Source of the DNA: Acidipropionibacterium sp.
GTDB taxonomy: Bacteria > Actinomycetota > Actinomycetes > Propionibacteriales > Propionibacteriaceae
Reading direction: 5' to 3'
Assembly: GCA_022647765.1 (NCBI GenBank)
Contig: JALCLH010000001.1
Span: 1-64,000 of the forward strand
DNA: 64,000 nucleotides
Part shown: piece after piece, positions 26,461 through 35,377 of the stretch
Layout: each line of letters begins with the position of its first letter
How positions within the stretch are numbered: position 1 is the stretch's first letter
Position numbers and translations under genes: made by a program
The notes under the pieces: generated by a model
Databases searched by the model: none
What the model saw: only the letters and a program-made list of their open reading frames with translations
What the model was told of the DNA's origin: nothing

Positions 26461-26646
26461 CTATCGGCAGTAGTTGGGGAGCCAGAAGCACGCCATCGAC
26501 CTGAGGCCGAAAGGCGTCACCGTGGCGGAGGAGGCCGGGGTCCCCGAGCTGATCGGGGCGGCGTGGGCCGGAATGGCGCCCAGGCTCAGTGAGGCGCCGA
26601 GCAGGACGGCGGCCATGACGGAGGCGAGGGAACGGTGATTTCTCAT
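26461..26646 (-). CDS. Small secreted two-cysteine peptide upstream of the histidine kinase
   Basis: The 61-residue product has a clear Sec signal peptide: basic MRNHR, hydrophobic SVMAAVLLGASLSLGAI, and an AHA signal-peptidase site at about residue 29. The mature part of about 32 residues is Ser/Thr/Ala/Pro-rich and ends with MACFWLPNYCR, two Cys separated by six residues that could form a disulfide ring. An AGGAG is 8 bases before the ATG at 26646. It lies 7 bases ahead of the kinase gene. A role as pheromone or kinase ligand, or as an antimicrobial peptide, is inferred; no known family is recognised. Confidence 0.65.
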   Translation of the reverse strand: MRNHRSLASVMAAVLLGASLSLGAIPAHAAPISSGTPASSATVTPFGLRSMACFWLPNYCR

Positions 26647-26851
26647 CTCTGAATCTCCTGTGAAATAGAAGGTGCCTGAGCAGGGACGGAATGCTGGCTG
26701 AGCAGATGCGGAGCCGGGAATATCATTCGGTTGCTGCCCGCCCATCATGTTCAAGCCAGCATAGCCTGCGCGGTGTCCAAGGTCGCGACTTCCGACGGAG
26801 CTCGGGAGAGCGGCGACGGCCGGCGCGTGACTAGCGGATACGCTGGAGTGC

Positions 26852-27583
26852 GTGAGCGGGCTGAGAATACTGGTGGTCGACGACGATGAACTGCTGCGCG
26901 ACGGCATCGCAGCAGTGCTTCGCTTCGACCAGAGCCTGAGCACCGAGGCGGTCGAGACGGCTCGCGATGGCCAGGAGGCCCTGGTGCGCTGCATCGCCGA
27001 TCCACCCGACGTCGTCGTGATGGACATCAGGATGCCGCGAATGGACGGCGTGGAGGCCACCCGGCGGATCGTCCGCGAGCATCCCGGAATCAAGGTGCTC
27101 GCCCTGACGACCTTCACCACCCAGCAGAACGTCGCGTCGATGCTGGAGGCGGGGGCCAGCGGATATCTGGTCAAGGACAGCACCGAGGAACTGGCGGGAG
27201 CCGTTCGCGCCGTCCTCGCCGACGAGTTCTACATCTCTCCGCGGGTCTCCAGCGCGCTGGTGAGGATGGCGCTGGGGCGCCCGTCCAGCGCACGGCCCGC
27301 CCCGGAGGTCACTGCCGGCGGCGAGCGCCGGACACCTGCGGCCGCACCGTCGCGGCGCTCCGTCCCGTCGCTGAGCTCGCGGGAGAGCGAGGCGGTCGGC
27401 TGGTTGGGACGCGGCTACTCGAACGCGGAGATCGCCGCGGCGATGGGGGTCTCGGTGGGTTCCGTCAAGGGCTACCTCAGCCGGGCGACGGAGAAGCTCG
27501 GCGTGCGCGACCGCGTCCAGCTGCTCATCGAGGCCGCCCGGCTCGGCATCGTGGACCTCGCGGCGGGCGACCGCCCGGAGTGA
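26852..27583 (+). CDS. LuxR-type (NarL/FixJ) response regulator
   Basis: The 243-residue protein has a receiver domain with acidic pocket DDD (residues 10-12), phospho-acceptor D58 (VVMDIRMPRMDG) and ALTTF and K in VKDS. A Pro/Ala-rich linker (~30 residues) leads to the LuxR helix-turn-helix LSSRESEAVGWLGRGYSNAE, GVSVGSVKGYLSRATEKLG. The start is GTG 26852 with GGAG close upstream. It is divergent from the peptide-kinase operon across 205 bases, which likely contain both promoters. Confidence 0.92.
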   Translation: MSGLRILVVDDDELLRDGIAAVLRFDQSLSTEAVETARDGQEALVRCIADPPDVVVMDIRMPRMDGVEATRRIVREHPGIKVLALTTFTTQQNVASMLEAGASGYLVKDSTEELAGAVRAVLADEFYISPRVSSALVRMALGRPSSARPAPEVTAGGERRTPAAAPSRRSVPSLSSRESEAVGWLGRGYSNAEIAAAMGVSVGSVKGYLSRATEKLGVRDRVQLLIEAARLGIVDLAAGDRPE

Positions 27584-27642
27584 TTCCTGTGCTCGCGTCG
27601 CCGGCACAGGGGTGGCAGTCCACGCCCAGCCGACCCACATCC

Positions 27643-27696
27643 GATTCATATCTGAATCACAGCGGATACATGACGGTAACCGCCCTCCTTTACAAT
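27643..27696 (+). promoter_or_regulatory. Promoter region of the MHS transporter gene
   Basis: An inverted repeat GATTCA-TATC-TGAATC (27643-27658) lies upstream of a TACAAT -10 element (27691-27696), 49 bases before the ATG. The repeat might bind a regulator. No strong -35 is seen. Confidence 0.4.
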
Positions 27697-27745
27697 CCCG
27701 AGAAACCTCCTAGCTGCGAGGCGAGCCACTTGAAGGGAAGACGCC

Positions 27746-29233
27746 ATGAGCAGCACATATTCTGGTTCTGCGGATTTCGGAACTCAGGCGGCCGACGCGG
27801 AGCAACGTCGGCGCCTTGAACTCTCCGACGTCACCATCGTTGACCCGCCGGTGCTGAGGAAGACCATCGCCGGCACGATCGTGGGCAACCTGATGGAGTG
27901 GTACGACATCGGGGTCTACGGCTATCTGGCGGTGATCATCGGCCGGATCTTCATGCCCGGCGGATCGGCCACCGCCCAGAACCTGTTCTCCCTCGGCGTC
28001 TTCGCGGTGACCTTCATCGCCCGGCCCGTCGGCGGCATCGTGCTCGGTCAGCTCGGCGACCGCGCCGGCCGCCAGAAGGTGCTGGCCTTCACCCTGATCA
28101 TGATGGCCTCGGCCACCTTCCTCATCGGCGTCCTTCCCGACTACTCGAAGATCGGATTCTGGGCGCCGCTCCTGCTCATCGTGCTCAAGCTTCTCCAGGG
28201 CTTCTCGACCGGCGGCGAGTACGCCGGCGCGACGACCTTCCTCACCGAGTTCGCGCCGGACCGTCATCGAGGCTTCCTCGCCTCTCTGCTGGACCTGGGC
28301 TCCTACCTGGGATTCGCCTTCGGCGCCGCCGTCGTCTCGGTGCTCCAGCTGTCCCTGTCGCAGAGCTTCATGCACAGCTGGGGCTGGCGCCTTCCGTTTA
28401 TGTTCGCGCTGCCCTTCGGCCTGGTCGCCCTGTGGTTCCGCTCCCAGATCGAGGAGACGCCGGCCTTCCAGGAGGCCAAGAAGCTCCAGGAGGCCGAGGC
28501 CATCAAGGGGCCGAAGTCGCTGAGGGAACTGGTGAGCACCCTGTGGCGCCAGATCCTCATCGCGATCATCCTGGTGGCCGCCGCGAACACCGCCGGATAT
28601 GCGCTCACCAGCTACATGCCGACCTACCTCACCACCACCCTCGGCTACGACGAGACCCACGGCAATCTGCTCACCCTGCCGGTGCTCGTCGTGATGTCCC
28701 TGTGTATTCCGCTGGCCGGCGCGCTGTCGGATCGGATCGGGCGTCGGACCGTGCTGCGGATGGCCTCGATCGGCGGCATCGTGCTCGCCGTTCCCGCATT
28801 CCTGCTGATGATGCACGGGTCCACCTGGTCGACCCTGCTCGGACTGTTCGTGCTCTCGGTCCCGGTGGCCCTCTACGTCTCCAACCTGGCCTCCTGCCTG
28901 CCGGCTCTGTTCCCGACCTCGTCGCGCTACGGCGGCATGGGAATCTCGTACAACATCGCCGCCGCGCTGTTCTCCGGCACCGCGCCGTTCATCATGGAGG
29001 CCCTGGTCGCGATCACCGGGTGGGCTCTCGCCCCGGCCTTCTGGGTGATCGCCACCTCGATCGCGGGCTTCATCGCGATCCTCTTCCTGCCGGAGTCCGC
29101 CCGTCGCCCGCTGCCGGCGGCGATGCCGACGGTCACCAGCGTGGCCGAGGCCGAGGCTCTGGTCGCCGGTCAGGACGACAATGACGACCTGGACGTCGAC
29201 GATCTGTTCCGGCAGTTCGCCCTCGATCGGTAG
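27746..29233 (+). CDS. MFS transporter, metabolite:H+ symporter family (ProP-like)
   Basis: The 495-residue, twelve-helix protein has the MHS signatures GNLMEWYDIGVYGYLA, FIARPVGGIVLGQLGDRAGRQ, LQGFSTGGEYAGATTFLTEFAP and SDRIGRRTVL. MHS members import proline, betaine, citrate or other organic acids with protons; which one is not readable. The N-terminal ~35 and C-terminal ~40 residues are hydrophilic. A GGAAG ribosome site precedes the ATG. It is monocistronic, ending in a hairpin. Confidence 0.88.
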   Translation: MSSTYSGSADFGTQAADAEQRRRLELSDVTIVDPPVLRKTIAGTIVGNLMEWYDIGVYGYLAVIIGRIFMPGGSATAQNLFSLGVFAVTFIARPVGGIVLGQLGDRAGRQKVLAFTLIMMASATFLIGVLPDYSKIGFWAPLLLIVLKLLQGFSTGGEYAGATTFLTEFAPDRHRGFLASLLDLGSYLGFAFGAAVVSVLQLSLSQSFMHSWGWRLPFMFALPFGLVALWFRSQIEETPAFQEAKKLQEAEAIKGPKSLRELVSTLWRQILIAIILVAAANTAGYALTSYMPTYLTTTLGYDETHGNLLTLPVLVVMSLCIPLAGALSDRIGRRTVLRMASIGGIVLAVPAFLLMMHGSTWSTLLGLFVLSVPVALYVSNLASCLPALFPTSSRYGGMGISYNIAAALFSGTAPFIMEALVAITGWALAPAFWVIATSIAGFIAILFLPESARRPLPAAMPTVTSVAEAEALVAGQDDNDDLDVDDLFRQFALDR

Positions 29234-29290
29234 GGCGCCGGATTGGCGCCCAGGTGGTCTCCCGCTGACCGCCGCATGGTGAGAAGACAA

Positions 29291-29324
29291 TCGGCGGGAA
29301 CGCGCAATGGGGCGTTCCCGCCGA
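29291..29324. terminator. Transcription terminator hairpin (convergent genes)
   Basis: A perfect 13-bp stem (29291-29303 with 29312-29324) and 8-base loop lies between the converging transporter and isomerase genes. It is likely bidirectional. A second small hairpin (CCCGGC/GCCGGG, near 29371) follows. No strong T tract is present. Confidence 0.55.
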
Positions 29325-29430
29325 CAGTCTCCTCGTCGTCCGGCGGTGACTGGGATCCTGCCGGAACGTCCCGGCGTATTGCCGGGGGAACGTCCCCTCC
29401 CCATGTCGGTCGGTGGAAAGGGGACAACGC

Positions 29431-30375
29431 TCAGAGCGAGCCGAGGTGACAGCTGGCCAGGTACTCCCGGGTCGCGATGGCGTTGGGCAGTGGGAACGCC
29501 GGGTCGACGGGGTACAGGTCCTGCTCGACCACGACGTTGAGCTCCTTGCCGAGGCCGGCCAGGGCGTCGATGAGCTCGACCATGTCGGGGGCGCCCTGGG
29601 GAGGGGTCACCGAGACTCCGTGGGCCACGGCCTGGCCGAAGGACCAGTTGTTCCTGGCGGTCTCGGCCAGCACGTCGGTGTCCATGGCCTTGATGTGGAC
29701 GAAGGAGATCCGGTCGCCGTGATCGGCGATGACCTGGATCGGGTCGCCGCCGGCGTAGACGACGTGGCCGGTGTCCAGGCACAGGGAGACGACGTCGGGG
29801 TCGGTGTCGTCGAGCATGCGGGTGATCTCGGCCTCGGTCTGGATGTAGGTGTTGCCGTGGGGGTGGACGCCCAGGGTGATGCCGTACTCGTTCTTGAGCA
29901 TGGTGCCGACCCGGTTGAGGCCTTCCATGTAGACCTTCCAGGCCTCGTCGTCGATGGTGGCGGGTTCGATCTGCTGGGAGGTTTTGTAGTCGATGAAAGG
30001 GGTGGGCAGATAGACCAGATGGCGGGCCCCTTGGGGTGCGACCATGTCGGCGACGGCGCGGATGTCGGCGGTGGTGGGGGCCCAGTCGGACTTGTGGTGC
30101 AGGGGTCCGCCCTGGGTTCCGGCGACCACGCTCAGGCCTCTGGCCTGTGTTTCTTTCTTGAGGATGTCGGGGTCGGTGGGGAAGAATCCGTAGGGGCCGG
30201 TCTCGATGTTGACGAATCCGGATTCGGCCATCTGGTCCAGCACGGTCAGTGGGGGGAGCTGTTTGTCGTCGTCGGGGAACCAGACTCCCCAGGAGTCGCA
30301 GGCGATGCCCACGGCCAGCTTGGAGTACTTCGGATCGGTGGAGACGGCCTTCGAGGACGTTGTTACGGTTGTCAT
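29431..30375 (-). CDS. Sugar phosphate isomerase/epimerase (TIM barrel, IolE-like)
   Basis: The 314-residue protein belongs to the AP-endonuclease-2/xylose isomerase-like TIM-barrel family. Metal and substrate motifs include YGITLGVHPHGNTYIQ, VSLCLDTGHVVYAGGD, FVHIKAM and the Glu in VVVEQDLYP. Relatives include inosose dehydratase (IolE) and hydroxypyruvate isomerase. It is downstream of the sugar transporter on the same strand and near a Gfo/Idh/MocA dehydrogenase, the usual combination for inositol or rare-sugar catabolism. Confidence 0.85.
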   Translation of the reverse strand: MTTVTTSSKAVSTDPKYSKLAVGIACDSWGVWFPDDDKQLPPLTVLDQMAESGFVNIETGPYGFFPTDPDILKKETQARGLSVVAGTQGGPLHHKSDWAPTTADIRAVADMVAPQGARHLVYLPTPFIDYKTSQQIEPATIDDEAWKVYMEGLNRVGTMLKNEYGITLGVHPHGNTYIQTEAEITRMLDDTDPDVVSLCLDTGHVVYAGGDPIQVIADHGDRISFVHIKAMDTDVLAETARNNWSFGQAVAHGVSVTPPQGAPDMVELIDALAGLGKELNVVVEQDLYPVDPAFPLPNAIATREYLASCHLGSL

Positions 30376-30439
30376 TTCAGATTCCTTTCGGTTTCAGTTC
30401 TCGGCTGCGTGGGCAGCTCGAAGTGTGAGTGTTCCGGGC

Positions 30440-31921
30440 TCAGGCGTTCTCAGGCGCGGGTTTTCTTCCGTCCCCTCCGGTGGCGAGCTCCTCCTCAAGG
30501 CGCTCCAGGCTCTTACCTCTGGTCTCGGGAAGGTACTTCTGTTCGAAGATGAGAGCGACGACGTTGATGACGGCGAAGATGAAGAAGGTGTTGCCACCGA
30601 TGCGGGCCAGCAGAATGGGGAAGAAGAACGTGACCAACCCGTTGGATATCCACTGACAGAAGATCGCAATGCCCATGGCGAGACCGCGGATCCTCAACGG
30701 GAAGATCTCCGACATCATGAGCCAGAACACGATTGAGCAGAACATCTGCATGAACAGCAGATAGACCAGCATGAGGGCGAGGATGAGATAGCTGCGCCAA
30801 GTCTGTTCGGGCAACATGAAGGCGAAGGCGAGCAGGATCTGGGCGCTGATTAGGCCGATCATGCCGATCTTGAGCATCGTGCGGCGGTTCGCTCGGCCGA
30901 TGATCTGCAGGCCGATGGCAACGGCGCCGACTGAGACGATGCCGTTAGTGATGGTGGCGAGCAGGGCGGCGTTGGTGCCCAGGCCGGTCGAGATCAGCAC
31001 GGTGGGTGCGAAGTACATGATGGCGTTGACGCCGGTGAGCTGGATGACGACGCCGAAGCCGATTCCGATGAGTGTAATTCGCTTGATCCAGGGCGTGCGC
31101 AGGTGCTGTCGGGCGTTGGCCTGGGAGACCGCGGTCTCCTCGACGAGCTTGTTGATCTCGGCGAGTTCCGGCTCAGGATCCTCCTCGCGCAGTTGCCTCA
31201 AGACATCGAGGGCCTCGCCGTTGCGGCGTTTCATCACCAGCCAGCGCGGGGACTCGGGTACGAAGAAGGTGCCAATCCACAGGGCGACGGCAGGAATGGT
31301 GGCCAGACCGAGCATCCAGCGCCATGCGTGGGCAGGGTTGCCGTAGACCCCGAGGATGGCCTGGGTGGTGTAGGCGATGAGCTGACCGGTGACAATCATG
31401 AGTTCGTTGCGAGAGACCAAGGGGCCACGTCGGTTGGCGGGGGCGAGCTCGCCGATGAACATGGGCACGGTGGCCGAGGCTCCGCCAACGGCGAAGCCGA
31501 GGATGATGCGGAAGGCGATCATCACGGAAAGATTCGGTGACAGAGCGGTGCCCAGGGCTCCGATGAGGAAGACGATGGCCAGCCACTTGATGTTGTGACG
31601 GCGTCCATACATGTCGGAGAGCCGGCCCCCGCCGACCGAGCCGAAGGCTGCACCGAGCAGCAGTGAGGCGGTGACCATGCCCTCGGTCATCGGGGTGAGG
31701 TCAAGTCCGCCTTGGCTGGTGGGCAGTTTCATGAACGGAAGGGCACCGGAGATGATGCCGGTGTCGTAGCCGAAGGCCAAGGCGCCAAAAGTTACGACGA
31801 GAGTAGCCACGTTGAGGCGGTGGCGGACCTGCTTGCGGTGTTCCAGAGCATTGGGGTCTTGGTCCTCAGCTCTGGGCGTGGTGGGTGTGGGACTGTCATG
31901 TCCAGTGGTTTGTGAAGTCAT
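30440..31921 (-). CDS. MFS sugar porter (myo-inositol/hexose transporter-like)
   Basis: The 493-residue, twelve-helix protein carries sugar-porter signatures: GYDTGIISGALPFM, GRLSDMYGRRHNI, FVPESPRWLVMKRR, and the C-terminal PETRGKSLERLEEEL. IolT-type inositol permeases are the closest named relatives I recognise. It is divergent from the dehydrogenase gene, with a LacI-type operator between. It is probably co-transcribed with the isomerase gene 64 bases downstream. Confidence 0.9.
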   Translation of the reverse strand: MTSQTTGHDSPTPTTPRAEDQDPNALEHRKQVRHRLNVATLVVTFGALAFGYDTGIISGALPFMKLPTSQGGLDLTPMTEGMVTASLLLGAAFGSVGGGRLSDMYGRRHNIKWLAIVFLIGALGTALSPNLSVMIAFRIILGFAVGGASATVPMFIGELAPANRRGPLVSRNELMIVTGQLIAYTTQAILGVYGNPAHAWRWMLGLATIPAVALWIGTFFVPESPRWLVMKRRNGEALDVLRQLREEDPEPELAEINKLVEETAVSQANARQHLRTPWIKRITLIGIGFGVVIQLTGVNAIMYFAPTVLISTGLGTNAALLATITNGIVSVGAVAIGLQIIGRANRRTMLKIGMIGLISAQILLAFAFMLPEQTWRSYLILALMLVYLLFMQMFCSIVFWLMMSEIFPLRIRGLAMGIAIFCQWISNGLVTFFFPILLARIGGNTFFIFAVINVVALIFEQKYLPETRGKSLERLEEELATGGDGRKPAPENA

Positions 31922-31957
31922 TCGTCATCCTCTTCGATGCGCCGTTGACTGTTCCTA

Positions 31958-31971
31958 TTATCACGTGATAA
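31958..31971. promoter_or_regulatory. LacI-family operator in the divergent promoter
   Basis: TTATCACGTGATAA is a perfect 14-base palindrome with the central CG typical of LacI-family sites. It lies between the divergent transporter (start 31921) and dehydrogenase (start 32077), where one bound repressor could control both. The LacI-family gene at 33340 is the likely binder. The link is inferred. Confidence 0.7.
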
Positions 31972-32076
31972 CGTTCGGTGGGTCAGACGATATACGGGTC
32001 TGCTGACGGATGTCAAGGCTTGATCTGCACAGGGCAGAGGCTCGTCTGGCGGCTTCAACGAGGAAGGGATTAGAAA

Positions 32077-33246
32077 ATGTCCGATCAAATCAATGTCGCG
32101 CTCGTCGGGGCGGGCTACGCAGGTCAGTCGCACGCGTACGGCTATCAGAACGCTCAGATGGACGACGACCTGAATGGTGTGAAGGTGCTGCTGCACACCG
32201 TCGTGGACCCGAACGAGGACCTGGCCAGGCAGGTCGCCGGCAAGTATGGCTTTCTGCGCACTGCCACCGACATTCAGACCGTCCTGGACGACCCTGAGAT
32301 CGATGCCGTGAGCATGGCTCTGCCCAATCGGATGTACGTCGACGTCGTCCCGAAGGTGGTCGCCGCGGGCAAGCACATCTTCTGCGAGAAGCCGTTGGGG
32401 CTGGACGCCGCCGAGGCTGAGATCATCGTGAAGGCCGCCCAGGAGGCTGGCGTGGTCAACGCGGTCGGATTCTCATTCCGACGGATCCCAGCCCTGGCCG
32501 CGCTCCACGAGATAGTTGAAGAGGGGACTCTCGGCGACGTCGAGTGGTTCCGGGCTCACTACTACGCCGACTACGCCGCCAGCCCCGAGGAGCCCCGCAC
32601 CTGGCGCTATGTCCAGGAGCAGTCCGGCGGTGGCGCTGTCGCCGATATCGGCGCTCACACTCTGGATACGGTCCGCTATGTCATCGGCGACATCACGGAG
32701 GTCACCAGTGCACAGCTCACCACGGTCATCACCGAGCGTCCGATGCCGGCCGGCGGCATCGGCCACGCTGTCAAGGCGTCGGCCACCGAGCGTGGTCCAG
32801 TCGACAATGACGACATCGCAAACCTGTCGGTCAAGACCGCATCAGGCGCGGTCGGCAATGTCACCCTGTCACGGATCGCCTGCGGCGTCCCGAACGATCT
32901 GGGCATCGAGGTCTTCGGCACCAAGGGCCACGCGCGGTTCTCCTCGGCGCAGATGGATCAACTCGTCGTCTACGAGGCCTCCGGCGTCCGGCCGGGATTC
33001 GACGGCGCTCGCACCATCGTCGCCGGCCCCGATTTCCCGTACTTCGGGGCCACCGCCGCCATGCCCGGTCGTGGCGTCGGGACCGGATACGGCGAGGCAT
33101 TCATGGCGGAGATCCAGGAGTTCGTGAAGGCCGTCGTCAAGGGCACAAAGGTCACCAACCCCTTCAGTGACGCCATCCCCACGATGAAGGTGATCTCTGC
33201 GGCGCAGAAGTCGGCCGCCGAGGGCCGTCCGGTGATGATCGGCTGA
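32077..33246 (+). CDS. Gfo/Idh/MocA family oxidoreductase
   Basis: The 389-residue protein has an N-terminal Rossmann fold (VALVGAGYAGQSHAYGY), the family motif AGKHIFCEKPLGLDAAEAE with catalytic Lys, and a C-terminal alpha/beta domain (GGGAVADIGAHTLDTVRYVIGD with the catalytic DxxxH). It oxidises a sugar or cyclitol with NAD(P). It lies opposite the sugar transporter and 93 bases before the LacI regulator. A GAGGAAGGG ribosome site lies upstream of the ATG. Confidence 0.9.
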   Translation: MSDQINVALVGAGYAGQSHAYGYQNAQMDDDLNGVKVLLHTVVDPNEDLARQVAGKYGFLRTATDIQTVLDDPEIDAVSMALPNRMYVDVVPKVVAAGKHIFCEKPLGLDAAEAEIIVKAAQEAGVVNAVGFSFRRIPALAALHEIVEEGTLGDVEWFRAHYYADYAASPEEPRTWRYVQEQSGGGAVADIGAHTLDTVRYVIGDITEVTSAQLTTVITERPMPAGGIGHAVKASATERGPVDNDDIANLSVKTASGAVGNVTLSRIACGVPNDLGIEVFGTKGHARFSSAQMDQLVVYEASGVRPGFDGARTIVAGPDFPYFGATAAMPGRGVGTGYGEAFMAEIQEFVKAVVKGTKVTNPFSDAIPTMKVISAAQKSAAEGRPVMIG

Positions 33247-33339
33247 CGACTTCGTCCTCGACTGGCAGAAAAGCAATGTAGCGTCGGCGTCCGTGAACTT
33301 CATGCGAACCCTGTGCCCTCATGGTATTCGGGGGTGGCA

Positions 33340-34362
33340 ATGAGTCCAGCAGGACGCCGGCGCTATGTCACTCAGGCGGACGTGGCCCAGGCTGCGGGAG
33401 TCTCCAGACCCCTGGTGTCCCTGGTGATGCAGGGATCCGAGCATGTATCGGAGGAGAAGAGACAGCGGGTTCTGGAGGCGGCGGCCTCGCTCGGCTATCT
33501 CAACAACGGCATCGCCACCTCGCTCGCCGGGAACCGTTCCCACTGCATGGTCGGATTCTTGGCGCAGTCCCTGTCCAACCCCGTCTTCGTCGACGTCTAC
33601 GAGAGTCTCGTCGAAGAACTGCGCGCTCACGGGCACCGCGTCGTCCTCATGCAGGGCGGTTTCGATCCGGAGGAGGAGGACCACAGCCTGCGCGACCTCG
33701 TCACTCTGCGTCCCGACGGCGTCGTGCTGGTGGGCTACGCCGGGTCGACATCTGCACTCGGCGCCGCCGTCAACTCGCTGCCGGTGGTCGCGGTGACCCG
33801 CCAGATCGAGATGTCCGGGGTGTCCAGCGTCTACAGCGACGACCGGATGAGTGCAGACCTCGCCGTCGACCACCTTGTCGCACTCGGCCACCGCGACATC
33901 GCCCATCTCGCGCTGCCGGCCGACATCCCCTATGAGGGCCGGGCTGACGGCTACCGGAAGGCGATGGCCCGTCATGGGCTGCCGGACCGCGTCGTCTTCC
34001 CGGAGCTGAGCGCGAGGGGAGCAGCGGAGATGGTTCATGAACTCATGACTGAGGGCAGTGCGCCGACCGCCCTGTTCTGCGGCAACGACGTCTTGGCGTT
34101 GGGGGCGCTCGACGCGTTGGCAAGGCTGGGAGTGCGGGTTCCGGAGGATATCTCGGTCGTCGGCCATGACAATACGAGCTTCGCCGCCAGAATGGGGTTG
34201 ACGTCCGTCGATCAGCATGCCAGGCAGCAGGGCCGGATCGCTGCCGAGATCCTCATGAGGATGATCGAGCAGGAGAATCTGAAGGACGAGATCGAGACGC
34301 GCCGGCTGCTTCCTCGGTTGGTGGTCCGTCGGACCACATCGCTGCCGCCTTCGCCTCGCTGA
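33340..34362 (+). CDS. LacI family transcriptional regulator
   Basis: The product of about 340 residues has the LacI helix-turn-helix YVTQADVAQAAGVSRPLVSLVMQG, hinge NNGIATSLAGNRS and a periplasmic-binding-protein-like effector domain (PDGVVLVGYAG, DDRMSADLAVDHLVALGHRDIAHL, TALFCGNDVLALGALDAL). The ATG at 33340 with a G-rich site before it is preferred to the GTG at 33313. By position it should control the sugar cluster through the palindrome at 31958. Confidence 0.92.
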   Translation: MSPAGRRRYVTQADVAQAAGVSRPLVSLVMQGSEHVSEEKRQRVLEAAASLGYLNNGIATSLAGNRSHCMVGFLAQSLSNPVFVDVYESLVEELRAHGHRVVLMQGGFDPEEEDHSLRDLVTLRPDGVVLVGYAGSTSALGAAVNSLPVVAVTRQIEMSGVSSVYSDDRMSADLAVDHLVALGHRDIAHLALPADIPYEGRADGYRKAMARHGLPDRVVFPELSARGAAEMVHELMTEGSAPTALFCGNDVLALGALDALARLGVRVPEDISVVGHDNTSFAARMGLTSVDQHARQQGRIAAEILMRMIEQENLKDEIETRRLLPRLVVRRTTSLPPSPR

Positions 34363-34365
34363 TCG

Positions 34366-34371
34366 TAGAAT
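34366..34371 (+). promoter_or_regulatory. Probable -10 of leaderless CHAD gene
   Basis: TAGAAT lies 6 bases before the ATG at 34378 with no ribosome site between. The same arrangement occurs before other genes here (37186, 62174). Confidence 0.4.
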
Positions 34372-34377
34372 CTGACC

Positions 34378-35217
34378 ATGTCCAAGGCCGCCAGCAGCGT
34401 GGAGAGGTACTGGGCCGGGCAGGTCGACCTGATGAGGTCGCTGCCCGGTGCCGTCCGACGGCGCGAGCCCGACTCGATCCACGATCTGAGAGCCGCCGGA
34501 CGCCGGCTCCGGGCGACCATCAGGATCTACCGGCCACTGCTGCCCCAGAAGCAGGCGGCCCGGCTGCTGGACGGCCTGCGCTGGTACAACGGCGTCCTCG
34601 GTGAGGCGCGGGACGCCGAGGTCGCCGCCCAGCATGTCGGAAAGCTGCTCGAAGTGGTCTCCGGTGGTTCCTCGTTGCCCGGATCCGATGAGCTGATCGC
34701 CCGTCTGGCCGAGCATCAGGAGCGCACCGCGGCGGCCGCCGACGAGATGCTTTCCTCGGGTCGGTCCAAGGCGCTTATGGAGGAACTGTCGAGGTTCGTC
34801 GCCGCGCCCTGGCGGGCCCCGATGGCCAGAGGCGGCCGGGGGCCCAGGCGCTCCCAGATCGTCAAGAGGGTGGCCTGGGCCGAGCGGCGCGCCTCGACCG
34901 TCTGGGAGCAGTTCGACGGCGCATCCCTGGCCAGCGAGGCACTGGCCCCGACCAGGCACCGGTTGCGCCGCCGGATCAAAGCTGCCCGCTACGGCTATGA
35001 ATCGCTCGGTGGGACCGTCAAAGATGCGAGCGAGCGGGCCGAGCGGCACGCCGGGGCCGCCGACGTCCTGGGCGAGATGCAGGACGCCGTGGTGCTGGAG
35101 GAGGTGCTGTCCGGGGACTCCTCGCCGGCCGCGCAGGCCGTCCTGTCCGAGCAGCGCAACCGTTCTCTGGACGCGGCGGAACGCGCCACCGGGATCGTCC
35201 GGGATGCGCTGGCCTGA
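34378..35217 (+). CDS. CHAD domain-containing protein
   Basis: The 279-residue helical protein has the conserved-His pattern of CHAD domains: SIHDLRAAGRRLRATIRIYRPLL, WYNGVLGEARDAEV and HRLRRRIKAARYGYESLG. Basic surfaces of CHAD domains bind polyphosphate; a direct role here is inferred. No fused CYTH domain is present. It begins 15 bases after the LacI regulator but seems to have its own promoter. Confidence 0.88.
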   Translation: MSKAASSVERYWAGQVDLMRSLPGAVRRREPDSIHDLRAAGRRLRATIRIYRPLLPQKQAARLLDGLRWYNGVLGEARDAEVAAQHVGKLLEVVSGGSSLPGSDELIARLAEHQERTAAAADEMLSSGRSKALMEELSRFVAAPWRAPMARGGRGPRRSQIVKRVAWAERRASTVWEQFDGASLASEALAPTRHRLRRRIKAARYGYESLGGTVKDASERAERHAGAADVLGEMQDAVVLEEVLSGDSSPAAQAVLSEQRNRSLDAAERATGIVRDALA

Positions 35218-35377
35218 ACCCTGGCTTGAACCGGCGGTGGCGGGCCCCGTCGCGGCCGCAGATGTGGCAGGATTGAGGATGCGCTCGTACCGAGCGAGTG
35301 TCCAGCCCCGCAGCCTCTGGTGCAGTAGGGGTCACGTGACACAGACCGAGCTCAAGATGTTGCCGGAGTGATCAGAC

